From positions 372,001 through 436,000 of the forward strand of contig NZ_JAPEPI010000003.1 of assembly GCF_026340305.1 (NCBI RefSeq): a DNA stretch of 64,000 bases. Reading direction: 5' to 3'. Each line of letters begins with the position of its first letter. Position 1 is the first letter of the stretch. The DNA comes from Streptomyces sp. NBC_01381 (GTDB taxonomy: Bacteria > Actinomycetota > Actinomycetes > Streptomycetales > Streptomycetaceae). The translations under genes were made by a program, and so were the position numbers. A model generated the notes under the pieces. That model ran no database searches, was not told the origin of the DNA, and saw nothing but the letters and a program-made list of their open reading frames with translations. This document shows, piece after piece, positions 51,619 to 58,742 of this stretch.

Positions 51619-53082
51619 ATGAGCAGACCTGACGCACCGACGCCCCTGCCCCGGAGATCCCAGTTCCGCCGGCTCCGCCCGGCGGCCCTGGCGGCCGCGC
51701 TCGCCGCCGTGCTGCTCGGCACGCTCGGCACCGCGACCGACACCCACGCCAAGACCTCGGGCCCGGCACCCACGACCTGCCCGCCCCGCCTGCTCGACAC
51801 GGCGCGGTGCTACAGCGGGCAGGACGCCAACGGGGCGCACTACACGATGGCGGTGCCCTCGGACTGGAACGGCTCCCTCGTCGTGCACGCCCACGGCGGT
51901 CCCGACCTCGGCGACGCGTCCGACCCCGCCCGCAGCGCCGACGACCTGGAGCGGTCGGCGGTGATGGTCGACGAGGGATACGCCTGGGCCGGCTCCGCCT
52001 ACCGTCGCGGTGGCTACGGCACGCGGATGGCCGCAGCCGACACCGAGAACGTACGCCGCCTGTTCGTGAAGGAGTTCGGCACGCCGCGGCGTACTTACGT
52101 GCACGGCCAGTCCTGGGGCGGCAACGTCGCCGCCAAGGTCGCGGAGACGTACGGCGCGCGGCCGGGGGTGTACGACGGGGCGCTGCTGACCAGCGGCGTA
52201 CTCGGCGGGGGTTCGCGCGGCTACGACTACCGCGTCGACCTGCGGGTGGTCTACCAGTACTACTGCCGGAACCATCCCCGGCCCAGCGAGCCCCAGTACC
52301 CGCTGTGGCAGGGGCTGCGCGCGGACTCCACCATGACGGCCGCGGGCCTGCGCTCCCGCCTCCAGGAATGCACCGGTTACGCGACACCGCCCGCGGACCG
52401 GACGGCCCTGCAGCAGCGCAACCTCGACGACATCCTCGCCGTCACCCGCATCCCTGAACGGGCCATCGAATCGCATCTGCGCTTCGCCACGTTCACCTTC
52501 CGGGACATCGTGGCGAGCCGCCTCGACGGCCGTAATCCGTTCGGCAACCGAGGCGTCACGTACTCGGGTTCACACGACGACAAGGCCCTCAACGCCGGTG
52601 TCGAACGCTTCTCGCCCGACCCCACGGCCCGCCGTGACCTCTCCTACGACAGCGACCTCACGGGCAGGGTGTCGATCCCGGTCCTCACCCTGCACGCGAT
52701 CGACGACCCGACGGCTTTCGTCGAGCACGAGGCGGCCTACCGGGCCACGCTGCGCGGCGCGGGCCGGGAGAACCACCTCGTCCAGACGTTCACGACGGAG
52801 ACGGAGCACAGCGCACTCAGCGATTCGGAGTACGCCAATTCCCTTTCCACGCTGGACACTTGGGCCCGAACGGACGACAAGCCGACCGCACACTCGATCG
52901 CAAGGTCCTGCGCAGCCTTCGACGAGCGGTACGGCAGCGGATGCTTCTACACCCCGGATTTCCGCCCCGAACCGTACGCCGCACGCGTCAGGCCCCGCCC
53001 CGGCGGCCTTTCCTGGCCCGCGATGACGGCCGCGCAGGAGAAGGCGTGGAGCAGGATCGACGGGGTGGGGATCGCGCCTTGA
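51619..53082 (+). CDS. Secreted alpha/beta hydrolase (esterase/peptidase-like)
   Basis: A 487-residue exported protein. A basic start (PRRSQFRRLR) and a hydrophobic segment (AALAAALAAVLLGTLG) form a signal peptide ending near THAK. The hydrolase core has NGSLVVHAHGG (oxyanion loop), the elbow RTYVHGQSWGGNVAAKVAE (S165), an acid in PVLTLHAIDDPTAF and a histidine in TETEHSALSDSEY. Two Cys-containing segments (TCPPRLLDTARC; CAAFDERYGSGC) probably form disulfides. It resembles secreted actinomycete esterases. Substrate unknown. Confidence 0.75.
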   Translation: MSRPDAPTPLPRRSQFRRLRPAALAAALAAVLLGTLGTATDTHAKTSGPAPTTCPPRLLDTARCYSGQDANGAHYTMAVPSDWNGSLVVHAHGGPDLGDASDPARSADDLERSAVMVDEGYAWAGSAYRRGGYGTRMAAADTENVRRLFVKEFGTPRRTYVHGQSWGGNVAAKVAETYGARPGVYDGALLTSGVLGGGSRGYDYRVDLRVVYQYYCRNHPRPSEPQYPLWQGLRADSTMTAAGLRSRLQECTGYATPPADRTALQQRNLDDILAVTRIPERAIESHLRFATFTFRDIVASRLDGRNPFGNRGVTYSGSHDDKALNAGVERFSPDPTARRDLSYDSDLTGRVSIPVLTLHAIDDPTAFVEHEAAYRATLRGAGRENHLVQTFTTETEHSALSDSEYANSLSTLDTWARTDDKPTAHSIARSCAAFDERYGSGCFYTPDFRPEPYAARVRPRPGGLSWPAMTAAQEKAWSRIDGVGIAP

Positions 53083-53088
53083 CCCCGG

Positions 53089-53471
53089 CTACTGGGCCGC
53101 GCGCCGGGTGACCGGTCGGGACAGCGGGTCCGGTGAGTCGAAGGACAGGCCGTTCTCGTCGAGGGCGTTGTGGACGGCGATGCGGCCCTCGGGAAAGACG
53201 AAGCCGACCTCGATCGAGCCATGGGCCGCGTCGTCGCCGGACCATGTGAGGAGTTCGACGTCCAGTGGTTGATCTCGACCTGCTCGCCGCCGAAGTCGAG
53301 CAGGACGGGGCAGTCGGCGAACCGCTCGTCGTCCCGCACGTCCCAGGCCGGCCAGAACCCGGTCAGCGGGCGGCCGGTCAGCGCCCTCAGCCGGTGGCCG
53401 TGTGCGGCCTCGGCGGCGCGAGGGCTGTTGGTCCACCGCGGCTCGTAGCCCGCGATGCCGAAGTTGAACAC
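53089..53471 (-). pseudogene. Small conserved-looking gene interrupted by a frameshift
   Basis: From 53471 the minus strand reads MFNFGIAGYEPRWTNSPRAA to VLLDFGGEQVEINH, then becomes serine/threonine-rich junk. In another frame, from about 53265, it continues sensibly as LDVELLTWSGDDAAHGSIEV, FVFPEGRIAVHNALDENG to a stop at 53089. A single missing base near 53265 explains both halves. The repaired protein would have ~127 residues, of unknown family. It may be a real pseudogene or a sequencing error. Confidence 0.6.
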
Positions 53472-53475
53472 GCGG

Positions 53476-54273
53476 TCACCGCTGCGGTCCGGCCGGAGGG
53501 AACAGTGTCTCCTGGGCCAGGCTCGCCGCCAGTGTTCCCTCCGTGGTGTACATCCCGCCGGTGTACCAGCCGCGGCCCTGCGCGACGGTTTTCGGGATCA
53601 TGTCGAGGAGGATCCAGGAGTCGAAGCTGACCTGGCGGTGGAACCAGACCGTGTGGTCGAGGGTGATGCCCGCGTACTTGCCGCCGCCGCTGACGCCGGA
53701 GATGCCGGTCGACACGTCGGAGAGGTACGTCAGGGCGCAGGCGTCCAGGAGCGGGTCCTGAGGGAGGGCGTCCTTGGTGCGCGCCCACAGCCGGGTGGGC
53801 CTGCCCCGGCCCCACGGCTGGGTCTGTGCCGGAAGCCGCCATTCGAGCAGCGGGAAGCGTCCCATCTCGAAGGGTTCCGATTCCTCCGGCGGTGTGGGGG
53901 CCGGGTGTTCGCCGAGTTGGGTGTCCTGCCCTGCCGACGGCTCGTGGAAGGACGCCGACATGGTGAAGACCGTCCTGCCGCGCTGGCGGGCGACGACCCG
54001 GCGCGCGGAGAAGGAGAGCCCGTCCCGGTCCCGCTCCACCTCGAAGTCGACGGGGGCCGTGGTGTCACCGGGCAGGAGGTAGGCGGCGTGCAGCGAGCGC
54101 GGGAGTTGACGCCCCGACACGGTCAGACCCGCGGCGAGCAGGGCCTGGGCCGCGATTTGCCCGCCGTACAGGGGGAAGCTCTCCTCGACGACGACGGGGG
54201 CCTGATAGCGGTCCTCCGCCGTCTTGTCGAGGACCAGCAGATCGGACAGCGTGCACTGCGCCTGAGTGGTCAA
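53476..54273 (-). CDS. Acyl-CoA thioesterase (TesB-like, double hot-dog)
   Basis: A ~265-residue protein with the plan of TesB/medium-chain thioesterases, which hydrolyse acyl-CoA. The first hot-dog has FPLYGGQIAAQALLAAGLTV, SLHAAYLLPGDTTAPVDFEV and RDGLSFSARRVVARQRGRTV. The second has LTYLSDVSTGISGV, GITLDHTVWFHRQVSFDSWI and GRGWYTGGMYTTEGTLAASL, the last holding catalytic-type Asp/Thr/Gln positions. I chose TTG 54273 with AGGTG; upstream frames are repeat-derived. It closely follows the frameshifted gene's upstream end and may share its operon. Confidence 0.78.
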   Translation of the reverse strand: MTTQAQCTLSDLLVLDKTAEDRYQAPVVVEESFPLYGGQIAAQALLAAGLTVSGRQLPRSLHAAYLLPGDTTAPVDFEVERDRDGLSFSARRVVARQRGRTVFTMSASFHEPSAGQDTQLGEHPAPTPPEESEPFEMGRFPLLEWRLPAQTQPWGRGRPTRLWARTKDALPQDPLLDACALTYLSDVSTGISGVSGGGKYAGITLDHTVWFHRQVSFDSWILLDMIPKTVAQGRGWYTGGMYTTEGTLAASLAQETLFPPAGPQR

Positions 54274-54341
54274 CGGGCACCTGCCCGGCCCGCGTTGGCC
54301 GCCTTGACCGCGCGTCGCGCGTTTCGGTCCACCGGCTCCTC

Positions 54342-54388
54342 CTCGATCCCCATGATCCCCTTGATCCCCTTGATCCCCTTGATCCAGC
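54342..54388. repeat. Short GATCCCCTT tandem repeat
   Basis: Five imperfect 9-10-bp units (CGATCCCCA, TGATCCCCT, TGATCCCCT, TGATCCCCT, TGATCCAGC) lie between the thioesterase and acetyltransferase genes. It is a simple slippage repeat in a divergent promoter region. Confidence 0.75.
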
Positions 54389-54520
54389 TGCCAGTCTGCC
54401 CCGGTGAGCGGGCCGGGCGACGTCCGCATGACGCACATCACAGGGATCCGGGGCCGGGGCGGGCGCCCTGGCGGGGGCCGCTGCCGCGTGCCGCTCCGGC
54501 CCGCTGAAGGATGTCCTTCC

Positions 54521-55042
54521 ATGACACGGATCGACTCCCAAGAGATCGCCACCGCCCGCCTCGTCCTCGTACCGCTGACGGTCGAGCACGCCGACGAGAT
54601 GGCCGGCGTGCTGTCCGACCCGGCCCTGCACACCTTCATCGGTGGTGCTCCCGACGGTCCCGACGCGCTGCGCGCCCGCTACCGGCGGATGACCGCCGGG
54701 TCCCCCGACCCGGCGGTCTCCTGGTGCAACTGGGTGGTCCGGCTGCGCGACGAGGACCGGCTGACCGGCACGGTGCAGGCGACCCTCGTCCCCGACGGTC
54801 CCGGACTCGTCGCGGAGGTCGCCTGGGTGATCGGGACTCCGTGGCAGGGGCGGGGCATCGCCGCCGAGGCGGCCCGTGGGCTCGTCGACTGGCTGGCGGG
54901 GCAGCCGGACGTGCGGCGCGTCATCGCCCATGTCCACCCGGACCACCACGCTTCGGCCGCCGTCGCCACCGCCGCGGGGCTCAGCCCCACGGACGAGTGG
55001 CAGGACGGCGAGGTCAAGTGGCGGCGGACGATGCGGTCTTGA
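54521..55042 (+). CDS. GNAT-family N-acetyltransferase
   Basis: A 173-residue RimJ/RimL-like acetyltransferase. The N terminus TARLVLVPLTVEHADEMAGV is typical. WVIGTPWQGRGIAAEAARGL is motif A with the acetyl-CoA pyrophosphate loop (QGRGIAAEA). VIAHVHPDHHASAAVATAAG holds the HPDHHAS block common to these enzymes. The start ATG 54521 follows GAAGGA. The acceptor is unknown; protein N-termini, antibiotics or amino acids are possible. Confidence 0.8.
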   Translation: MTRIDSQEIATARLVLVPLTVEHADEMAGVLSDPALHTFIGGAPDGPDALRARYRRMTAGSPDPAVSWCNWVVRLRDEDRLTGTVQATLVPDGPGLVAEVAWVIGTPWQGRGIAAEAARGLVDWLAGQPDVRRVIAHVHPDHHASAAVATAAGLSPTDEWQDGEVKWRRTMRS

Positions 55043-55052
55043 GCGAAACGGA

Positions 55053-55991
55053 TCAGAACGGGCGGTCGCCCGCGATGGCGACGCGCTCGGCGACCCGGCG
55101 GTGCGGGGCGTAGTCGTCGACCGCGTAGTGCTGGGTGGCGCGGTTGTCCCAGAACGCGATGTCGCCGGCCTGCCAGCGGAACCGCACCTGGTACTCCGGC
55201 ACCTGCGCCTGCCGCACCAGATGGCCGAGCAGCCGGTCGCTCTCCTCGCGTTCCATGCCCACGATGTGCGTGGTGAACGAAGTGTTCACGAAGAGCATCC
55301 GCCGCCCGGTCTCCGGGTGCCTGCGCACCACCGGGTGCGTGACCGGCGGGAACTGCTCCTGCAGCGGGATCAGCTTCTCGGGTCCGTAGAAGCGGGCGAA
55401 GCCGGGGATGAAGTCGTGCACCGCCCGCGCCCCCTCGATGCGCGCCTTCACGTCGTCGGGGAGGTTGTCGTACGCGGCCGCCATGTCCGCCCACATCGTG
55501 TCGCCGCCCACCGGCGGCATCTCCCGCAGCTGCAGGACGGCGCCGAGCGCGGGCCGTTCGCGGAAGGTGACGTCCGCGTGCCAGACGTTCTCGTACGTCG
55601 GTGTGGCGCTGCCGCCCTTGTCGAACCGGACGACATCCTCGGCCGAGCCCCGCGCGAGCAGCGGATTGGTCTCCAGGTCGCCCCAGTTGAGGGCGAAGGC
55701 GCGCTGCTGCTCCGAGGTGATCCCGGCGCCCCGGAAGAAGAGCACCTTCCACTCCAGGAGGGCCCGGTTGAGCTCCTCGCGCAGCGCGGCCGTGAGGGGC
55801 CGGGCGAGGTCGACGCCGCGGATCTCGGCGCCGATGAGGCGGCCCTGCGGGACGACGTCGAACAGGTCGTACGGGTGCTCTTCCCAGCCCTCGGGCACGC
55901 GGCGCAGGGTGCGGCGCCCTTCGTACATGCCGTCGGCGGGGACGCGGGCATCGCGGAGAGATGTGGGGGATGCGGGAGACGTGACAGTCAT
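55053..55991 (-). CDS. TauD/TfdA-family 2-oxoglutarate dioxygenase
   Basis: A 312-residue Fe(II)/2-oxoglutarate dioxygenase similar to taurine and alkylsulfatase dioxygenases. Core blocks are GAEIRGVDLARPLTAALREE, LLEWKVLFFRGAGITSEQQR, the iron ligands H138 and D140 (YENVWHADVTF) with H288 in NRATQHYAVDDY, and the 2-oxoglutarate arginine in APHRRVAERVAI. Members release sulfite or sulfate from organosulfur compounds or hydroxylate other acids. A possible short ORF and a hairpin precede it. It may be cotranscribed with the SAM methyltransferase gene upstream. Confidence 0.82.
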   Translation of the reverse strand: MTVTSPASPTSLRDARVPADGMYEGRRTLRRVPEGWEEHPYDLFDVVPQGRLIGAEIRGVDLARPLTAALREELNRALLEWKVLFFRGAGITSEQQRAFALNWGDLETNPLLARGSAEDVVRFDKGGSATPTYENVWHADVTFRERPALGAVLQLREMPPVGGDTMWADMAAAYDNLPDDVKARIEGARAVHDFIPGFARFYGPEKLIPLQEQFPPVTHPVVRRHPETGRRMLFVNTSFTTHIVGMEREESDRLLGHLVRQAQVPEYQVRFRWQAGDIAFWDNRATQHYAVDDYAPHRRVAERVAIAGDRPF

Positions 55992-56015
55992 GGTGATCCT
56001 CAGTGGCGAGTGAGT

Positions 56016-56080
56016 CGGGTCGGTGGCCCGGAGCGGAACCCCGAGTACTGCGGAGACGCGCTCCGGCAGCTAGCGACCCG
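56016..56080 (-). promoter_or_regulatory. Two-tier hairpin in the leader of the dioxygenase gene
   Basis: On the minus strand the outer stem pairs CGGGTCG (56080-56074) with CGACCCG (56022-56016), and an inner perfect stem pairs CCGGAGCG (56066-56059) with CGCTCCGG (56035-56028). The stop of a short ORF (56070-56072) falls between the two left arms, so a translating ribosome would disrupt the structure. It could be an attenuator or a simple processing/terminator hairpin. Confidence 0.55.
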
Positions 56081-56156
56081 ATCGCTCGCACCCGCGCCGC
56101 CACGGGACCCCGAAGGTCCGCACGGCGGCGGTCAGGTGCTGGATCATGCACGCCAT
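56070..56156 (-). CDS. Possible 28-residue leader ORF upstream of the dioxygenase
   Basis: ATG 56156 opens 28 codons starting MACMIQHLTAAVRTFGVPWR, with a cysteine codon near the end (RRGCERSGR) just before the stop in the hairpin. A second ATG at 56147 gives 25 codons. It begins 10 bases after the methyltransferase stop; AAGGGG lies ~13 bases upstream. Cys-containing leaders regulate sulfur genes in actinobacteria, which makes it interesting beside a TauD-type gene, but it does not match the known leader pattern I know. Confidence 0.3.
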   Translation of the reverse strand: MACMIQHLTAAVRTFGVPWRRGCERSGR

Positions 56157-56165
56157 TCTGTACTG

Positions 56166-57014
56166 CTACCCCTTGCGGAGCAAACCCCCGTACTCGTAGA
56201 TGCCCTTGTTGTGCTCGGTGGCGCCCAGGTAGGGGGACAGGTCCTCGTGGACGGGGGCGAGCGGCGGCTGGTCGGCGTCGGGGCGCCAGTCCACCAGGTT
56301 CAGCAGACCGGGCTCCACCGGCTCCAGGCCCTCCAGGAGGGCGTCGACCTCGCCGGGGGTGCGGGTCTGCCAGGGGACGCCGCTGCCGGAGATGTGCGCG
56401 GTCATCGCGGCGCCGCGCTCCGGGTCGTCGGCGACGACCTGGGAGAAGCCCAGGTAACTGCCCGGGGCCGCCCGGTCGATGATCGTGTGCAGGACGCGGC
56501 GCGGGTCGTCGGCGTCGCTCAGGTGGTGCCCCACGGAGAGGAACAGCACGGCGACCGGCTCGTCGAAGTCGATCAGGCGCCGCACGTCGGGGTGATCGAG
56601 GATCGCGTCCTGGTCGCGCATGTCGCCGGTGATGACGGTGGTGGTCGCGTCGTCGGCGAGCAGCGCGTGGGCGTGTGCGAGGACGATCGGGTCGATGTCC
56701 ACGTAGACGACGCGGGCGTCCGGCGCGAAGCGCTGCGCGACCTGGTGGACGTTGTCGTCGGTCGGCAGGCCGCAGCCCATGTCGATGAACTGGCGGACCC
56801 CCGCCTGGGTCAGATGGCGCACCACGCGGAAGAGGAACTCGCGGTTCTGCCGGGCTATGTCGACGCACTCGGGGAAGTCGGGCAGCGTGCGCAGCAGGAA
56901 CTCGCGGTCGATCGCGTAGTTGTCCTTGCCGCCGAGCATCCAGCCGTAGGCGCGTGCCGACGTGGGCACGTCGAAGGGAATGGACGTCATCTCGGACTGC
57001 TCGTCACCGGCCAC
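56166..57014 (-). CDS. DUF574/Methyltransf_19 SAM-dependent methyltransferase
   Basis: A 282-residue member of the abundant Streptomyces SAV2177-like methyltransferase family (PF04672). Recognised by PTSARAYGWMLGGKDNYAID near the N terminus, then AGVRQFIDMGCGLPTDDNVH (motif I), ARVVYVDIDPIVLAHAHALL (acidic strand end), TVITGDMRDQDAILDHPDVR, and PVAVLFLSVGHHLSDADDPR. Its GTG start follows GGTGGAGAG. Substrates are generally unknown; many copies occur per genome. Confidence 0.87.
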   Translation of the reverse strand: MAGDEQSEMTSIPFDVPTSARAYGWMLGGKDNYAIDREFLLRTLPDFPECVDIARQNREFLFRVVRHLTQAGVRQFIDMGCGLPTDDNVHQVAQRFAPDARVVYVDIDPIVLAHAHALLADDATTTVITGDMRDQDAILDHPDVRRLIDFDEPVAVLFLSVGHHLSDADDPRRVLHTIIDRAAPGSYLGFSQVVADDPERGAAMTAHISGSGVPWQTRTPGEVDALLEGLEPVEPGLLNLVDWRPDADQPPLAPVHEDLSPYLGATEHNKGIYEYGGLLRKG

Positions 57015-57254
57015 AGTGCGCTCTCCACCTCTGCCAACAGGGATATGGGTCTTGGCTCCGTCGCGGCGACACTATCCCGTGCCTCACGGCCAGGTGAACC
57101 CGGTCCCGATCACCAACAGGTGCGCCCACAGCGGCGGTTGAGGAGAGCACCGCCCGGCAGCGGCGCGCCATCGGGCACCCGCCCGCCCATGAGGCGGCCG
57201 GATGGCGCATGATCGGACGTACGCGAGATACGTTCCACCAGAGAGGACCTCCCC

Positions 57255-58658
57255 ATGGAAGACCGCTTCGATGTCGTCGTGCTCGGAGCAGGACCCGGCG
57301 GCTATGTGGCCGCCATCCGCGCCGCCCAGCTGGGCAAGCGGGTCGCGGTCGTCGAGGAGAAGTACTGGGGAGGTGTCTGCCTCAACGTCGGCTGCATCCC
57401 GACCAAGGCGCTGCTGCGCAACGCCGAGCTGGCCCATCTGTTCACGCACGAGCAGAAGACGTACGGCATCAAGGTCGACGGGAACGTGTCCTTCGACTAC
57501 GGCGAGGCGTTCAACCGCAGCCGCACCGTCGCGGACGGCCGCGTCAAGGGCGTCCACTTCCTGATGAAGAAGAACAAGATCACCGAGTTCGACGGCCGGG
57601 GCACCTTCCTCGACGCGAACACGCTCCAGGTGGCCAAGTCCGACGGCACGACCGCCACCATCGGCTTCGACAACTGCATCATCGCCACGGGTGCCACGCC
57701 GAAGCTGCTTCCCGGCACAAGGCGCAGCGAGCGCGTGGTGACGTACGAGGAGCAGATCCTCGCCGACAGCGTGCCGCAGTCCATCGTGATCGCTGGCGCC
57801 GGAGCCATCGGCATCGAGTTCGCGTACGTCCTGCACAACTACGGCGTGAAGGTCACGATCGTCGAGTTCCTCGACCGCATCGCGCCGCTGGAGGACGTGG
57901 ACGTCTCGACGGAGCTCGCCAAGCAGTACCGCAAGCTCGGCATCGACGTGAAGACCTCGACCCGCGTCGAGTCGATCGACGAGTCGGGCCCGCAGGTGCG
58001 CGTCACGGTGACCGGCAAGGACGGCAAGCAGGAGATCCTGGAGGCGGACAAGGTCCTGCAGGCCATCGGCTTCGCGCCGAACGTCACGGGCTACGGCCTG
58101 GAGGCGACGGGCGTGGCGCTGACCGAGCGCGGGGCCATCGACATCGACGGCCGCGGGCGCACGAACGTGCCGCACATCTACGCGATCGGTGACGTCACCG
58201 CGAAGCTGATGCTGGCGCACACCGCCGAGTCCATGGGTGTGGTGGCCGCCGAGACGATCGCGGGCGCCGAGACGATGGAGCTCGATTACCCGATGATCCC
58301 GCGCGCGACCTACTCGCAGCCGCAGATCGCCAGCTTCGGCTGGACGGAGGCGCAGGCCAAGGAGAAGGGCTTCGACGTCAAGGTCGCCAAGTTCCCGTTC
58401 ATGGCGAACGGCAAGGCGCACGGCCTGGGCGACACGGTCGGCTTCGTCAAGGTCATCAGCGATGCCCAGTACGGCGAGATCATCGGCGCCCACCTGATCG
58501 GCCCGGACGTCACGGAGCTGCTTCCCGAGCTCACGCTGGCCCAGCAGTGGGACCTGACCGTGCACGAGGTCGCCCGCAATGTGCACGCCCACCCGACGCT
58601 CGGCGAGGCGGTCAAGGAGGCCGTGCACGGGCTGGCCGGGCACATGATCAACTTCTGA
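57255..58658 (+). CDS. lpdA: Dihydrolipoyl dehydrogenase
   Basis: A 467-residue FAD/NAD disulfide oxidoreductase, the E3 subunit of 2-oxoacid dehydrogenase complexes, which reoxidises dihydrolipoyl groups with NAD+. The FAD motif is VVVLGAGPGGYVAAIRAAQ (11-16), the redox disulfide CLNVGC (C42/C47), the NAD-binding motif IVIAGAGAIGIEFAYVLHNY, the second FAD contact IYAIGDVTAKLMLAHTA, and the catalytic His-Glu in NVHAHPTLGEAVKEA. Length is exactly as expected. It stands alone, with a strong terminator behind it. Confidence 0.93.
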   Translation: MEDRFDVVVLGAGPGGYVAAIRAAQLGKRVAVVEEKYWGGVCLNVGCIPTKALLRNAELAHLFTHEQKTYGIKVDGNVSFDYGEAFNRSRTVADGRVKGVHFLMKKNKITEFDGRGTFLDANTLQVAKSDGTTATIGFDNCIIATGATPKLLPGTRRSERVVTYEEQILADSVPQSIVIAGAGAIGIEFAYVLHNYGVKVTIVEFLDRIAPLEDVDVSTELAKQYRKLGIDVKTSTRVESIDESGPQVRVTVTGKDGKQEILEADKVLQAIGFAPNVTGYGLEATGVALTERGAIDIDGRGRTNVPHIYAIGDVTAKLMLAHTAESMGVVAAETIAGAETMELDYPMIPRATYSQPQIASFGWTEAQAKEKGFDVKVAKFPFMANGKAHGLGDTVGFVKVISDAQYGEIIGAHLIGPDVTELLPELTLAQQWDLTVHEVARNVHAHPTLGEAVKEAVHGLAGHMINF

Positions 58659-58683
58659 CGCACGCTCGGAACGCACACAGGGC

Positions 58684-58719
58684 GCCCCGCCGCGAGCCGT
58701 ACGGCTCAAGTGGCGGGGC
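58684..58719. terminator. Bidirectional cruciform terminator
   Basis: GCCCCGCC (58684-58691) pairs with GGCGGGGC (58712-58719), and the perfect palindrome GAGCCGTACGGCTC (58694-58707) forms an inner hairpin. It separates the convergent ends of lpdA and the repeat protein. Confidence 0.8.
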
Positions 58720-58742
58720 CACCCGGTCCGGAAGATTCTTGG

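Noticed and set aside
57084..58709. 541-codon frame antisense to lpdA
   Set aside because: It is a GC-driven shadow of lpdA with biased composition and no family resemblance.
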